A DNA stretch of 7,109 nucleotides. Origin: Elusimicrobiota bacterium (GTDB lineage: Bacteria > Elusimicrobiota > Elusimicrobia > 2-02-FULL-39-32). Where the stretch lies: positions 1 to 7,109 of the forward strand of contig JAHFBY010000084.1 of NCBI GenBank assembly GCA_023249835.1. Reading direction: 5' to 3'. Under the pieces are notes generated by a model that did no database searches, was not told the DNA's origin, and was given only the letters and a program-made list of their open reading frames with translations. Positions within the stretch are counted from its first letter, which is position 1; every line of letters begins with the position of its first letter. The position numbers and the translations under genes were made by a program. This document shows, one piece after another, positions 1-5,823 of this stretch.

Positions 1-2
1 GC

Positions 3-1130
3 GAGAGGATGTTTTTGAGCGATGCCGCTATCCGTGAATCCGAAGCGCAAAACCGTAAAATTTTCGGCAATGCATTCCCTGCTCTTTCACTTCGTCACCA
101 AACCCTCTGGAAAGAGGCTTCGCTCACTGAAACCGATGGCATGATGCGCCTAGCCATAACGGATTTGACCGGATATAAGGAATACTTGGCGTTCCATGCC
201 GGTGGGTCCGCGTTAGCGGTGCGAGAGTTTGAAAAATTGCGAGCCAAACAGCTCTTATTGCAAGATGTTGCCTATGCTTTTTTTGGGTTGCTCCAAGCCA
301 AAGAAAATACACAGGCCACAGGGCGTCTGCTCCATAGCGCTGAGGAACGGTTGGTGCAGTTGCGCGAACGCGTACGCGTGGGGCGTTCCCGTCAAACCGA
401 CGCTATTCAACAAGAGTTGCAAATTGCTTCGCTACGAGCGCAGCTTGAAGAAAATCAGCGCCAGTCTGGAACATATACGGACCGTTTATCGTTCCTTGCC
501 GGCGCGCCGGTAGGAGAACTTGAATTTAAGGATTGGGTTGTTTTGTTGAGTTCGCGCGAGTTGTCAGGCTACCTTTCTACCTTAGAGTTACGTCCGGACG
601 TGCGCGCGGCGCAGGAGAGTGTGGATTTGTCTAAGGGTTTGATCCGTATCGCTGTAACAGATTATTGGCCCAGGTTGGACCTGGCGGCAGATTATTATGC
701 TTACCGTCCAGATTCTAAAAAAAATATTAATTGGGACGCAGCGCTCGTCCTTAATATGCCGCTTTGGAACTGGGGAGCCCGCAGCGCAAATTTAGATGTC
801 GTTAAATCCGCGCTTGCCCAAAAAAATGCTGTGCTGTCAATGGCTCGCCGTCAATCGGAGTTAGAAATAAAGAACGCCTATCGGAACTACGTTTCAAGTA
901 AAAAGGAATTTGAATATTTAAAAAACGTTTTAGACCTTGCGCGCCAGGACTATGATTTGCAGGTCCGCGATGACCGGCGCGGTTTAGTGACCAGTTTGGA
1001 AGTGGTTGAATCTTTAAATCGTTTAAATAACGCGGAACGGGCGGTCAATAATGGGTTGCTTTCTATCCGTTTAACGGCCATTGAGTTGCAGCTAGTTTCC
1101 GGCGCTGTTCCAGAGGAAATTTTACCATGA
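3..1130 (+). CDS. TolC-family outer-membrane efflux protein, 5' end outside window (partial)
   Basis: This is an outer-membrane channel of a tripartite efflux pump (OEP/TolC family), forming the exit duct across the periplasm and outer membrane. The frame is open to the left edge (codons from base 3). The first ATG, at 9, is probably internal: there is no signal peptide, and the protein opens directly at the position of the family's first helix (AAIRESEAQN, then FPALSL at residues 23-28 counted from that ATG). Family marks include long Gln/Glu/Arg-rich helices (about 76-165), the second internal repeat starting RPDV (195-198), a strand segment PLWNWGARSAN (251-261) and the late-helix motif LVTSLEVVESL (326-336). 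It ends at a TGA that overlaps an ATG (1127-1130), immediately before a tandem repeat and the RND pump gene, so it is probably co-transcribed with that pump. Family assignment is secure; the transported substrate is not visible. Confidence 0.9.
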   Translation, partial: ERMFLSDAAIRESEAQNRKIFGNAFPALSLRHQTLWKEASLTETDGMMRLAITDLTGYKEYLAFHAGGSALAVREFEKLRAKQLLLQDVAYAFFGLLQAKENTQATGRLLHSAEERLVQLRERVRVGRSRQTDAIQQELQIASLRAQLEENQRQSGTYTDRLSFLAGAPVGELEFKDWVVLLSSRELSGYLSTLELRPDVRAAQESVDLSKGLIRIAVTDYWPRLDLAADYYAYRPDSKKNINWDAALVLNMPLWNWGARSANLDVVKSALAQKNAVLSMARRQSELEIKNAYRNYVSSKKEFEYLKNVLDLARQDYDLQVRDDRRGLVTSLEVVESLNRLNNAERAVNNGLLSIRLTAIELQLVSGAVPEEILP

Positions 1131-1141
1131 AGGAGTTATAA
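1127..1141 (+). CDS. possible four-codon start-stop ORF (MKEL) overlapping the tolC-like stop
   Basis: ATG at 1127 overlaps the TGA of the upstream channel gene (ATGA) and is followed by AAG GAG TTA TAA. It has the same frame and the same last three codons (Lys-Glu-Leu-stop) as the two longer mini-ORFs of the array. It could let ribosomes that terminate on the channel gene re-initiate and be handed on. It is so short that chance is a fair alternative. Confidence 0.15.
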   Translation: MKEL

Positions 1142-1150
1142 GAAAAAACC

Positions 1151-1195
1151 ATGACTGAGCCTAAGCGAAGAAATGGTTGTGCCAAGGAGTTATAA
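1151..1195 (+). CDS. putative leader mini-ORF 1, 14 aa (repeat unit 1)
   Basis: The predicted peptide is MTEPKRRNGCAKEL, with stop TAA at 1193-1195. Upstream lies AAGGAG (1130-1135), 15 nt from the ATG, which is long. The closer site is degraded to TAAGAA here because base 1143 is A rather than G, so initiation may be weaker than in unit 2 unless it is coupled to translation of the upstream channel gene. The ORF is in the same frame as the RND gene. The final codons AAG GAG TTA TAA are also the first RBS of the next unit. The peptide has no recognisable homologue from memory. It could be a real regulatory leader peptide or an incidental product of repeat expansion. Confidence 0.35.
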   Translation: MTEPKRRNGCAKEL

Positions 1196-1204
1196 GGAAA
1201 AACC

Positions 1205-1249
1205 ATGACCGAGCCTAAGCGAAGAAATGGTTGTGCCAAGGAGTTATAA
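1205..1249 (+). CDS. putative leader mini-ORF 2, 14 aa (repeat unit 2)
   Basis: It encodes exactly the same peptide as mini-ORF 1 (MTEPKRRNGCAKEL). The single base difference within the ORF is ACC for ACT at codon 2, which is synonymous. It has a good RBS, TAAGGA with AAGGA at 1194-1198, 6 nt before the ATG. Its TAA (1247-1249) forms part of the RBS of the RND gene, whose ATG lies 9 nt after the stop, an arrangement suited to termination-reinitiation. The basic Lys-Arg-Arg stretch (residues 5-7) fits the +X+ pattern known to stall macrolide-bound ribosomes in erm leader peptides. Relevance here is inference only. Confidence 0.4.
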   Translation: MTEPKRRNGCAKEL

Positions 1250-1252
1250 GGA
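1248..1252 (+). promoter_or_regulatory. Shine-Dalgarno site of the RND pump gene, inside third repeat copy
   Basis: AAGGA lies 6 nt before the ATG at 1259 and supports that start. A second purine box, AAGGAG at 1238-1243, lies 15 nt upstream inside the last codons of mini-ORF 2. Both come from the repeat, so the pump's translation signal is itself a repeat copy. The nearer box overlaps the stop codon of mini-ORF 2. Confidence 0.75.
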
Positions 1253-1258
1253 AAAACC

Positions 1259-4200
1259 ATGACTTTATCGGACCTCGCGATAAAAAAACCCGTATTTGCC
1301 TGGATGATTATGTTAGCGCTTCTGTTGTTTGGAGGAATTGCTTATTTTCGTTTAGGGGTGTCTCAAAATCCAGACGTGGACTCTCCAGTGGTCAACGTTC
1401 AACTCAACTGGGAGGGCGCTGCGCCGGAAGTGATGGAAACCGAAGTCGTCGATCCGGTGGAAGAGGCAATAATGACCATTGAAGGTATTCGCGATGTCAG
1501 TTCCACCTCTCGTTTTGGCACTGCCAATATTACGGCTGAATTCGATTTGAGTAAAGATATCGATGTGGCGGTGCAGGAAGTGCAAACAAAAATTGCGCAA
1601 GCCCGGCGCAATTTACCTAACGACTTGGATCCGCCCATTATCCAAAAAGTGAACCCAGAAGATTCGCCCATTATGTGGGTAGGCGTTTCTGGAAATCGGT
1701 CCTTTCGCGAGATTTCCGCTTATGTTCAGGACCATTTGCTCGATCGGTTTCAGACCTTGCCGGGAGCAGGGGAAATTACATTAGGCGGTTTTGTTGAGCC
1801 GAACTTGCGCGTGTGGCTGGATCCGGATAAAATGCGCAACCTGCAGTTGACCATAGACGACGTGGTGAGCGCGGTGCAGTTGCAGCATTCGGAGCTGCCG
1901 GCCGGCGTCTTGCAAAACGCGCGTCAAGAGCAAAATGTGCGAGTGATGGGCGAGGCCTCTTCCATCCAAGAGTTTGGACGAATTAATATCCCTCAACGCG
2001 TTGGGCAAGGGGCGCTTTGGCGCACCATTCGCATTGCTGAAATTGCCCGGATTGAAGAGGGGTTAGCCGACGTGCGCCGGATTTCTCGGGCCAATGGATT
2101 GACCTCTATTGGCATGGGTATCCGCAAACAGCGCGGCACAAACGCAGTCGCCTTAGCTCACCAGATCAAACAAAAAATAGAGGAAGTTAAAAAAGAGCTT
2201 CCAGCAGGAATTGGGATCAATATTATTTTTGATACGACTCGGTTCATTGAAGACAATGTGCATGAGCTTTTGTTTACTTTAGTGTTGGCGGTTGTTTTAA
2301 CGTCTTTTGTATGCTGGCTTTTCTTGGGTTCGTTTAGTTCTACCTTTAACGTGATTTTGGCTATTCCCACGGCACTGGGCGGAACTTTAATGGTGATCTA
2401 CTTTTTTGGGTTCACTTTAAATACGATTTCGCTTATGGCGATATCTTTGGTAATCGGCATCGTGGTAGACGACGCGATCGTGGTGCTGGAGAACATTGTT
2501 CGCCACCGGGAAAGCGGCGAGTCTCAAATTAGCGCGGCGATTTACGGTGCGCGCGAAATTACGTTTTCAGTGATCGTTATATCCAGCGCCGTGATGGCTA
2601 TTTTTTTGCCCGTGGCGTTTATGAAGGGACTTGTGGGCAAGTTTTTCTATCAATTCGGCGTTACCATTTCGGTCGCCGTTGCGTTCTCTTTGCTGGAAGC
2701 CATTACGATTGCGCCCATGCGGTGCAGTCAGTTTTTGGAAGTGGGCCACAATACTTGGATCGGGCGGCGCATGGATTCCTTTATGCATAAACTTACGCAA
2801 AGTTATTCTTCCGCGCTTAGCGGCGCGCTTCGTTTTCGCTGGAGCGTAATTTTGTTAACCTTAACTTTGTTTGGCGGATCATTGGTCATTGCCAAAAAGC
2901 TCCGCCGCGAAATGTCGCCGCCGCAGGACCAGGGCACTTTTGTCGTGCGCATCCAAACCCCGCCCGGATCATCGCTCACGTTTACCGATGAAGTATTTAA
3001 AAAAGTGGAAAAATATCTATCGGAAAGACCGGAAGTGGACCGATATTTTGGCGCGGTTGGCGGTTTTGGCGGTGGGGAAGTGAACTCCGCGCGGGTTTTT
3101 ATTACCATGAAACCACGCCAACAGCGGCCCTTGGGTCCGGATAAAAAGCATAAAGTCTCACAGCAAGAGTTCATGCCCATAGTGCGCGCCGGCATTAAAG
3201 ATATTCCGGGCATTCGTCGCGTGGCCTTGGAAGACCGTTCACAAACAATTTCCGTGGGGTCAGGGCGAGGTTATCCCATTGAGTTGGCGGTGCAAGGCCC
3301 GGAATGGGAAAAGTTGGGCCAATATGCCGAAACCATTCGGCAGCGTTTAATAGATTCCGGTCTGGCGGTTGACGTTGATACCAGCTATCAATTGGGTATT
3401 CCCGAAGTGAGAATTCTGCCTGACCGGGAAAAAGCCGCGGACCGCGCAGTTACGGTATCGGCAATTGCGCGCACCATTAATAGCATGGTGGGCGGAGTGC
3501 GAGTGGGTAAATATACTAAGGGCGGTCGGCGTTATGATATTCGCTTGAGTTTAGAGGACTCTCAACGTTCGCGCATTTCCGATTTGTCAAAACTTTGGGT
3601 GCGCAACACTCGCGGAGAGTTGGTTGCTCTTTCGGAGGTAACCAAAGTAGTGGAAAAACCTACGCTCTTATCCATTCAGCGTAAAAACCGGCAACGTTCA
3701 GTCAATATCACTGGAAACGTTTTTCCGGGAAAATCTCAAGCTGAGGCGATCGCGCGCGCGCAAATAATTGCCAAAGAGGTTTTGCCTGAGGGATACGGGT
3801 TGGTTTCTACCGGCAATTCGCAAACGTTTGCGGAAACTTTTAACGAGTTGATCTTTGCTCTTTTCTTAGGCGTGGCCATTGCCTATATGATCTTGGGCGC
3901 GCAGTTTAACAGCTTTATTCATCCCTTTACAATTCTGTTGGCGTTACCCTTTAGTTTCTCAGGTGCTTTGGCCGGCCTTTATTTGTGGAACCATTCTTTA
4001 AACATGATGAGTATGATCGGTATATTGCTGCTCATGGGGATTGTGAAAAAAAACTCCATTTTACTGGTTGATTTTACCAATGCCAAACGCTTGGAAGGTA
4101 TGTCCACTCAAGAGGCTCTGTTGACGGCTTGCCCTTTGCGGTTGCGACCCATATTAATGACTTCTTTGGCAATTATTGCCGGCGCTTTGCCCGCGGTATT

Positions 4201-4393
4201 GTCATTTGGGCCAGGTTCAGAGCTGCGCGCGCCCATGGGATCTACGGTGATTGGCGGGACATTGGTTTCAACGCTATTAACTCTTTTTGTAGTGCCTTGC
4301 GCTTATAGCCTGTTGGCCCGCATCGAACCTAAACATAAAGTAGATCGTCAAGTGGAAATTGCTCAAACGCTCAAGCGTAGGGTCAAAGGTTAA
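1259..4393 (+). CDS. RND-family efflux pump, HAE1 (AcrB/MexB-like) inner-membrane transporter
   Basis: This is a proton-driven inner-membrane pump, a homotrimer in this family, that passes substrates to a periplasmic adaptor and a TolC channel. At 1044 residues it matches the family's normal length and looks intact. Visible segments are TM1 (about 11-30), a first large periplasmic region, TM2-TM6 (about 336-487), TM7 (about 526-546), a second periplasmic region with a glycine-rich loop (599-607), and TM8-TM12 (about 862-1018). The proton-relay residues are present: Asp404-Asp405 in GIVVDDAIVVLEN (TM4), Lys931 in TM10 and Arg963 in RLRPILMTSL (TM11). The Asp-Asp pair is typical of HAE1 multidrug pumps; heavy-metal (CusA/CzcA) pumps usually have a different TM4 signature. 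The start is set by an RBS within the tandem repeat. It is preceded by a TolC gene with no adaptor gene between them. Substrate is unknown. Confidence 0.95.
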   Translation: MTLSDLAIKKPVFAWMIMLALLLFGGIAYFRLGVSQNPDVDSPVVNVQLNWEGAAPEVMETEVVDPVEEAIMTIEGIRDVSSTSRFGTANITAEFDLSKDIDVAVQEVQTKIAQARRNLPNDLDPPIIQKVNPEDSPIMWVGVSGNRSFREISAYVQDHLLDRFQTLPGAGEITLGGFVEPNLRVWLDPDKMRNLQLTIDDVVSAVQLQHSELPAGVLQNARQEQNVRVMGEASSIQEFGRINIPQRVGQGALWRTIRIAEIARIEEGLADVRRISRANGLTSIGMGIRKQRGTNAVALAHQIKQKIEEVKKELPAGIGINIIFDTTRFIEDNVHELLFTLVLAVVLTSFVCWLFLGSFSSTFNVILAIPTALGGTLMVIYFFGFTLNTISLMAISLVIGIVVDDAIVVLENIVRHRESGESQISAAIYGAREITFSVIVISSAVMAIFLPVAFMKGLVGKFFYQFGVTISVAVAFSLLEAITIAPMRCSQFLEVGHNTWIGRRMDSFMHKLTQSYSSALSGALRFRWSVILLTLTLFGGSLVIAKKLRREMSPPQDQGTFVVRIQTPPGSSLTFTDEVFKKVEKYLSERPEVDRYFGAVGGFGGGEVNSARVFITMKPRQQRPLGPDKKHKVSQQEFMPIVRAGIKDIPGIRRVALEDRSQTISVGSGRGYPIELAVQGPEWEKLGQYAETIRQRLIDSGLAVDVDTSYQLGIPEVRILPDREKAADRAVTVSAIARTINSMVGGVRVGKYTKGGRRYDIRLSLEDSQRSRISDLSKLWVRNTRGELVALSEVTKVVEKPTLLSIQRKNRQRSVNITGNVFPGKSQAEAIARAQIIAKEVLPEGYGLVSTGNSQTFAETFNELIFALFLGVAIAYMILGAQFNSFIHPFTILLALPFSFSGALAGLYLWNHSLNMMSMIGILLLMGIVKKNSILLVDFTNAKRLEGMSTQEALLTACPLRLRPILMTSLAIIAGALPAVLSFGPGSELRAPMGSTVIGGTLVSTLLTLFVVPCAYSLLARIEPKHKVDRQVEIAQTLKRRVKG

Positions 4394-4409
4394 TTCTTAA
4401 TTTCTTTTC

Positions 4410-4967
4410 ATGGCAGAAGGTTTTGATTCAGCGTTACTGGAAAAAATAAAAAATGGCGAAACCGGCGCTTTTGCAAGCCTTGTGAAACGGTATCAGCAAA
4501 AGGTTTATCAGCTCTGTTTGTCTATGGTAGGGCCTGCAGAAGCTGAGGACGCCGCCCAATCGATTTTCATCTCTATTTATCAATCCATTCGTAAGTTTGA
4601 AGAGCGCTCTCAATTTTCTACTTGGCTTTACCGGGTAGCTGCCAACCATTGTTTAAACCTTTTGGCTAAACGCAAGCGGGAAAAAACTGATTCCCTCGAT
4701 CTTATTTTAAAGCATACCGGTGGACAATTGCCGGAACTGACCAGCGCCGACGTCACGCTCGCCCGTTTGGCAGAAAAAGAAAGCGTGCGCAGCATTTTAG
4801 GTAAAATGGCGGAGGAAGAACGGTTGATCCTGTGTTTGCGGGAAATAGAGGGGTTTTCTTATCAAGAGTTGACCGAACTATTGGACATCAGCCTGGACTT
4901 GGTGAAGGTGCGCTTATTTCGCGCGCGGAAATCTTTTATGCGCATTGCCAAGGAAAGTAACAAATGA
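4410..4967 (+). CDS. ECF-type RNA polymerase sigma factor (sigma-70 family)
   Basis: A cytoplasmic transcription initiation factor of the extracytoplasmic-function group, 185 aa, typical length. Domain sigma-2 spans about residues 20-90, with ALVKRY-like opening, DAAQSIF (47-53) and FSTWLYRVAANHCLNLLAKR (69-88), the core-binding and -10-melting region. A linker of about 35 residues follows, then sigma-4 (about 123-178) with the -35-binding helix-turn-helix YQELTELLDISLDLVKVRLF (151-170) and RARK. The recognition helix has LDLVKVR where many family members have a GTVKSR-like sequence. It starts 16 nt after the RND stop, and the gap (TTCTTAATTTCTTTTC) has no Shine-Dalgarno, so translation may be weak, coupled or leaderless; ATG 4410 is still the start that fits the family N-terminus. 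It is followed by its likely anti-sigma and a periplasmic sensor, as in the cnrYXH regulators. Confidence 0.93.
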   Translation: MAEGFDSALLEKIKNGETGAFASLVKRYQQKVYQLCLSMVGPAEAEDAAQSIFISIYQSIRKFEERSQFSTWLYRVAANHCLNLLAKRKREKTDSLDLILKHTGGQLPELTSADVTLARLAEKESVRSILGKMAEEERLILCLREIEGFSYQELTELLDISLDLVKVRLFRARKSFMRIAKESNK

Positions 4968-4990
4968 GCGGTAGAGTTTGTCTAAATTAT

Positions 4991-4995
4991 GGAGG
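4991..4995 (+). promoter_or_regulatory. Shine-Dalgarno site deciding the anti-sigma start
   Basis: GGAGG lies 5 nt before ATG 5001. An earlier in-frame ATG at 4989 overlaps this box and has no RBS of its own, so 5001 is the better start. Confidence 0.75.
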
Positions 4996-5000
4996 CAGAC

Positions 5001-5444
5001 ATGGAACATGAATCGTATTTATTATTAACGCACGCCTATTTTGACGGAGAGCTGGACGCGTCCGCGTCGCGGGAGCTCGAACGACACTTGTTGGGTTGCC
5101 CGGATTGCGAGGCGGAGCTGGATGAGTTAAAAAATGCGCGCGCTAATTTTGCGGCCCTGGCTAAGGCGCCGGTCCCGTTTGGCTTTAAGGAAAAGGTCAT
5201 GCGCCGCGTTTGGGACTTGGCTCCGAGCCCAGCGCCTAAGGAGCGAGGCCATTGGCTCGATTGGCTGGGGCTGCCCGCCTGGGAACTGGCTGCGGCCTTG
5301 AGCGTTACCCTTTTGGTCGGATTTTATTTTGCGTTTGATTATGCGAGCGCTCGGACCCAAAGAAGTGAAAATGCGCTGCAAATTTCTCTGGGTTATGATA
5401 GCGCCGGCGATTATGCGATGGAGGAGACGAACGATGAGCTATGA
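5001..5444 (+). CDS. membrane-anchored zinc-finger (ZAS/zf-HC2) anti-sigma factor
   Basis: It probably holds the neighbouring ECF sigma factor inactive at the inner membrane. From ATG 5001 it is 147 aa. The N-terminal cytoplasmic domain has the ZAS core His29-x3-Cys33-x2-Cys36 (RHLLGCPDC) after YFDGELDASASRELE, the usual zf-HC2 layout. His3 occupies the place where these proteins commonly carry their first Cys or His ligand; His11 is another candidate. A helical and Pro-rich linker follows, then one membrane segment (about 94-112, WELAAALSVTLLVGFYFAF) and a short acidic tail of about 35 residues, presumably periplasmic. The tail is too short to be a sensor domain on its own, which fits signal input coming from the next gene. 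It overlaps that gene by 11 nt. The partner sigma factor is inferred from adjacency. Confidence 0.88.
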   Translation: MEHESYLLLTHAYFDGELDASASRELERHLLGCPDCEAELDELKNARANFAALAKAPVPFGFKEKVMRRVWDLAPSPAPKERGHWLDWLGLPAWELAAALSVTLLVGFYFAFDYASARTQRSENALQISLGYDSAGDYAMEETNDEL

Positions 5445-5823
5445 AAGAAAGTTCGTGCGGTCATTTTTATTGGGTTTTTTATTAGGGGGCGTTTTGGTTT
5501 ATGCCGGGCTTCATTTTTATCGCTTTCATTGCGGATTCCCGGGTCATGCAAAACGCCTTTCCCCCGACAAAACAAAAATTTTGAACAAACTTAATCGGGA
5601 ACTGAAATTAGACGCTGGCCAGCAAGACCGGGTGGATAAAATATTAGCCGCGCACCTTCCTAAAATTAAAGAGCTGCGGGAAGCCATGCGGCCTCAGCTA
5701 AAAGCCGCGCGCGAGCTCATGCAAGCAGAAATTTCCGGGACGTTGTTTCCGGAACAAAAAGAAAAATTCAGTCGGATCGTGGCAGAATTTGAAAAGAAAA
5801 AGAGGGAACAGGAGGAACGTTGA
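5434..5823 (+). CDS. membrane-anchored periplasmic sensor, Spy/CpxP/CnrX-like (heavy-metal sensor superfamily)
   Basis: A small helical periplasmic protein, 129 aa, probably sensing metal or envelope stress and passing it to the anti-sigma factor. The start ATG 5434 has RBS GGAGGAG (5420-5426) 7 nt upstream; the frame is open further upstream but that part overlaps the anti-sigma gene and lacks family features. An N-terminal anchor (about 9-26, no signal-peptidase site evident) precedes long charged helices. Two LTxxQ-like motifs typical of Spy/CpxP are present: LDAGQQDRVDKIL (59-71) and LFPEQKEKF (104-112). Just outside the membrane is a His/Cys cluster (His27, His32, Cys33, His38), a plausible metal site. 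CnrX likewise has histidines shortly after its anchor, but the spacing here differs, so the ligand set is inferred. It overlaps the anti-sigma gene by 11 nt and the following channel gene by 4 nt. Confidence 0.8.
   Translation: MSYERKFVRSFLLGFLLGGVLVYAGLHFYRFHCGFPGHAKRLSPDKTKILNKLNRELKLDAGQQDRVDKILAAHLPKIKELREAMRPQLKAARELMQAEISGTLFPEQKEKFSRIVAEFEKKKREQEER
5811..5815 (+). promoter_or_regulatory. Shine-Dalgarno site supporting a TTG start
   Basis: GGAGG lies 4 nt before TTG 5820. It sits inside the last codons of the sensor gene, whose TGA (5821-5823) overlaps the TTG, implying coupled translation. The next in-frame ATG would remove the signal peptide, so the TTG start is preferred. Confidence 0.8.

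Larger units (their letters stand above)
1130..1263 (+). repeat. 54-bp direct tandem repeat, about 2.5 copies
   Basis: Unit 1 is 1130-1183, unit 2 is 1184-1237, and a partial third unit (26 bp) is 1238-1263. Units 1 and 2 differ at only two positions: A1143 versus G1197, and T1156 versus C1210. Each unit begins AAGGAGTTATAAG, runs to an ATG at unit position 22, and continues with GAGCCTAAGCGAAG and GGTTGTGCC. The partial third unit supplies the RBS and ATG of the RND gene and ends after the first five bases of that gene. The heptamer ACCATGA occurs four times (1124, 1148, 1202, 1256), the first at the end of the upstream tolC-like gene, so the array may have grown from the original gene junction. 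The period is 18 codons, so copy-number change would not shift frame. I found no strong hairpin inside a unit. Confidence 0.97.

Noticed and set aside
9..1130. Taking ATG 9 as the true start of the left-hand TolC-family gene.
   Set aside because: The protein from there lacks a signal peptide and the usual opening helix, and the frame stays open to the window edge, so the gene most likely starts upstream.
1063..1260. Minus-strand 65-aa ORF with an 18-residue internal repeat (MVFPYNSLAQPFLRLGSV twice).
   Set aside because: The repeat is simply the reverse complement of the 54-bp DNA repeat read in a frame without stops. It overlaps the channel gene end and has no convincing RBS, with the nearest GAGG about 12 nt away.
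1130..1263. CRISPR array or insertion-sequence ends as explanations for the tandem repeat.
   Set aside because: The copies are directly adjacent with no unique spacers between them, there are no terminal inverted repeats or transposase, and no cas-like genes are present.
2803..3213. Minus-strand 136-aa ORF inside the RND gene.
   Set aside because: It lies wholly opposite a well-conserved RND coding region, has no recognisable motif and has the look of a shadow frame.
3746..3761. GCGATCGC palindrome followed by a CG-alternating run.
   Set aside because: It occurs once, within RND coding sequence that translates to ordinary Ala/Ile/Arg residues, and is most simply a codon-composition effect.
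5329..5433. Extended N-terminus for the small sensor protein.
   Set aside because: This stretch lies inside the anti-sigma gene in another frame and shows no family features. ATG 5434 has a strong RBS and is followed directly by the membrane anchor.
4989..5444. Earlier ATG 4989 as the anti-sigma start.
   Set aside because: It overlaps the GGAGG box that properly positions ATG 5001 and has no RBS of its own. Starting at 5001 also gives the usual zf-HC2 spacing from the N-terminus.
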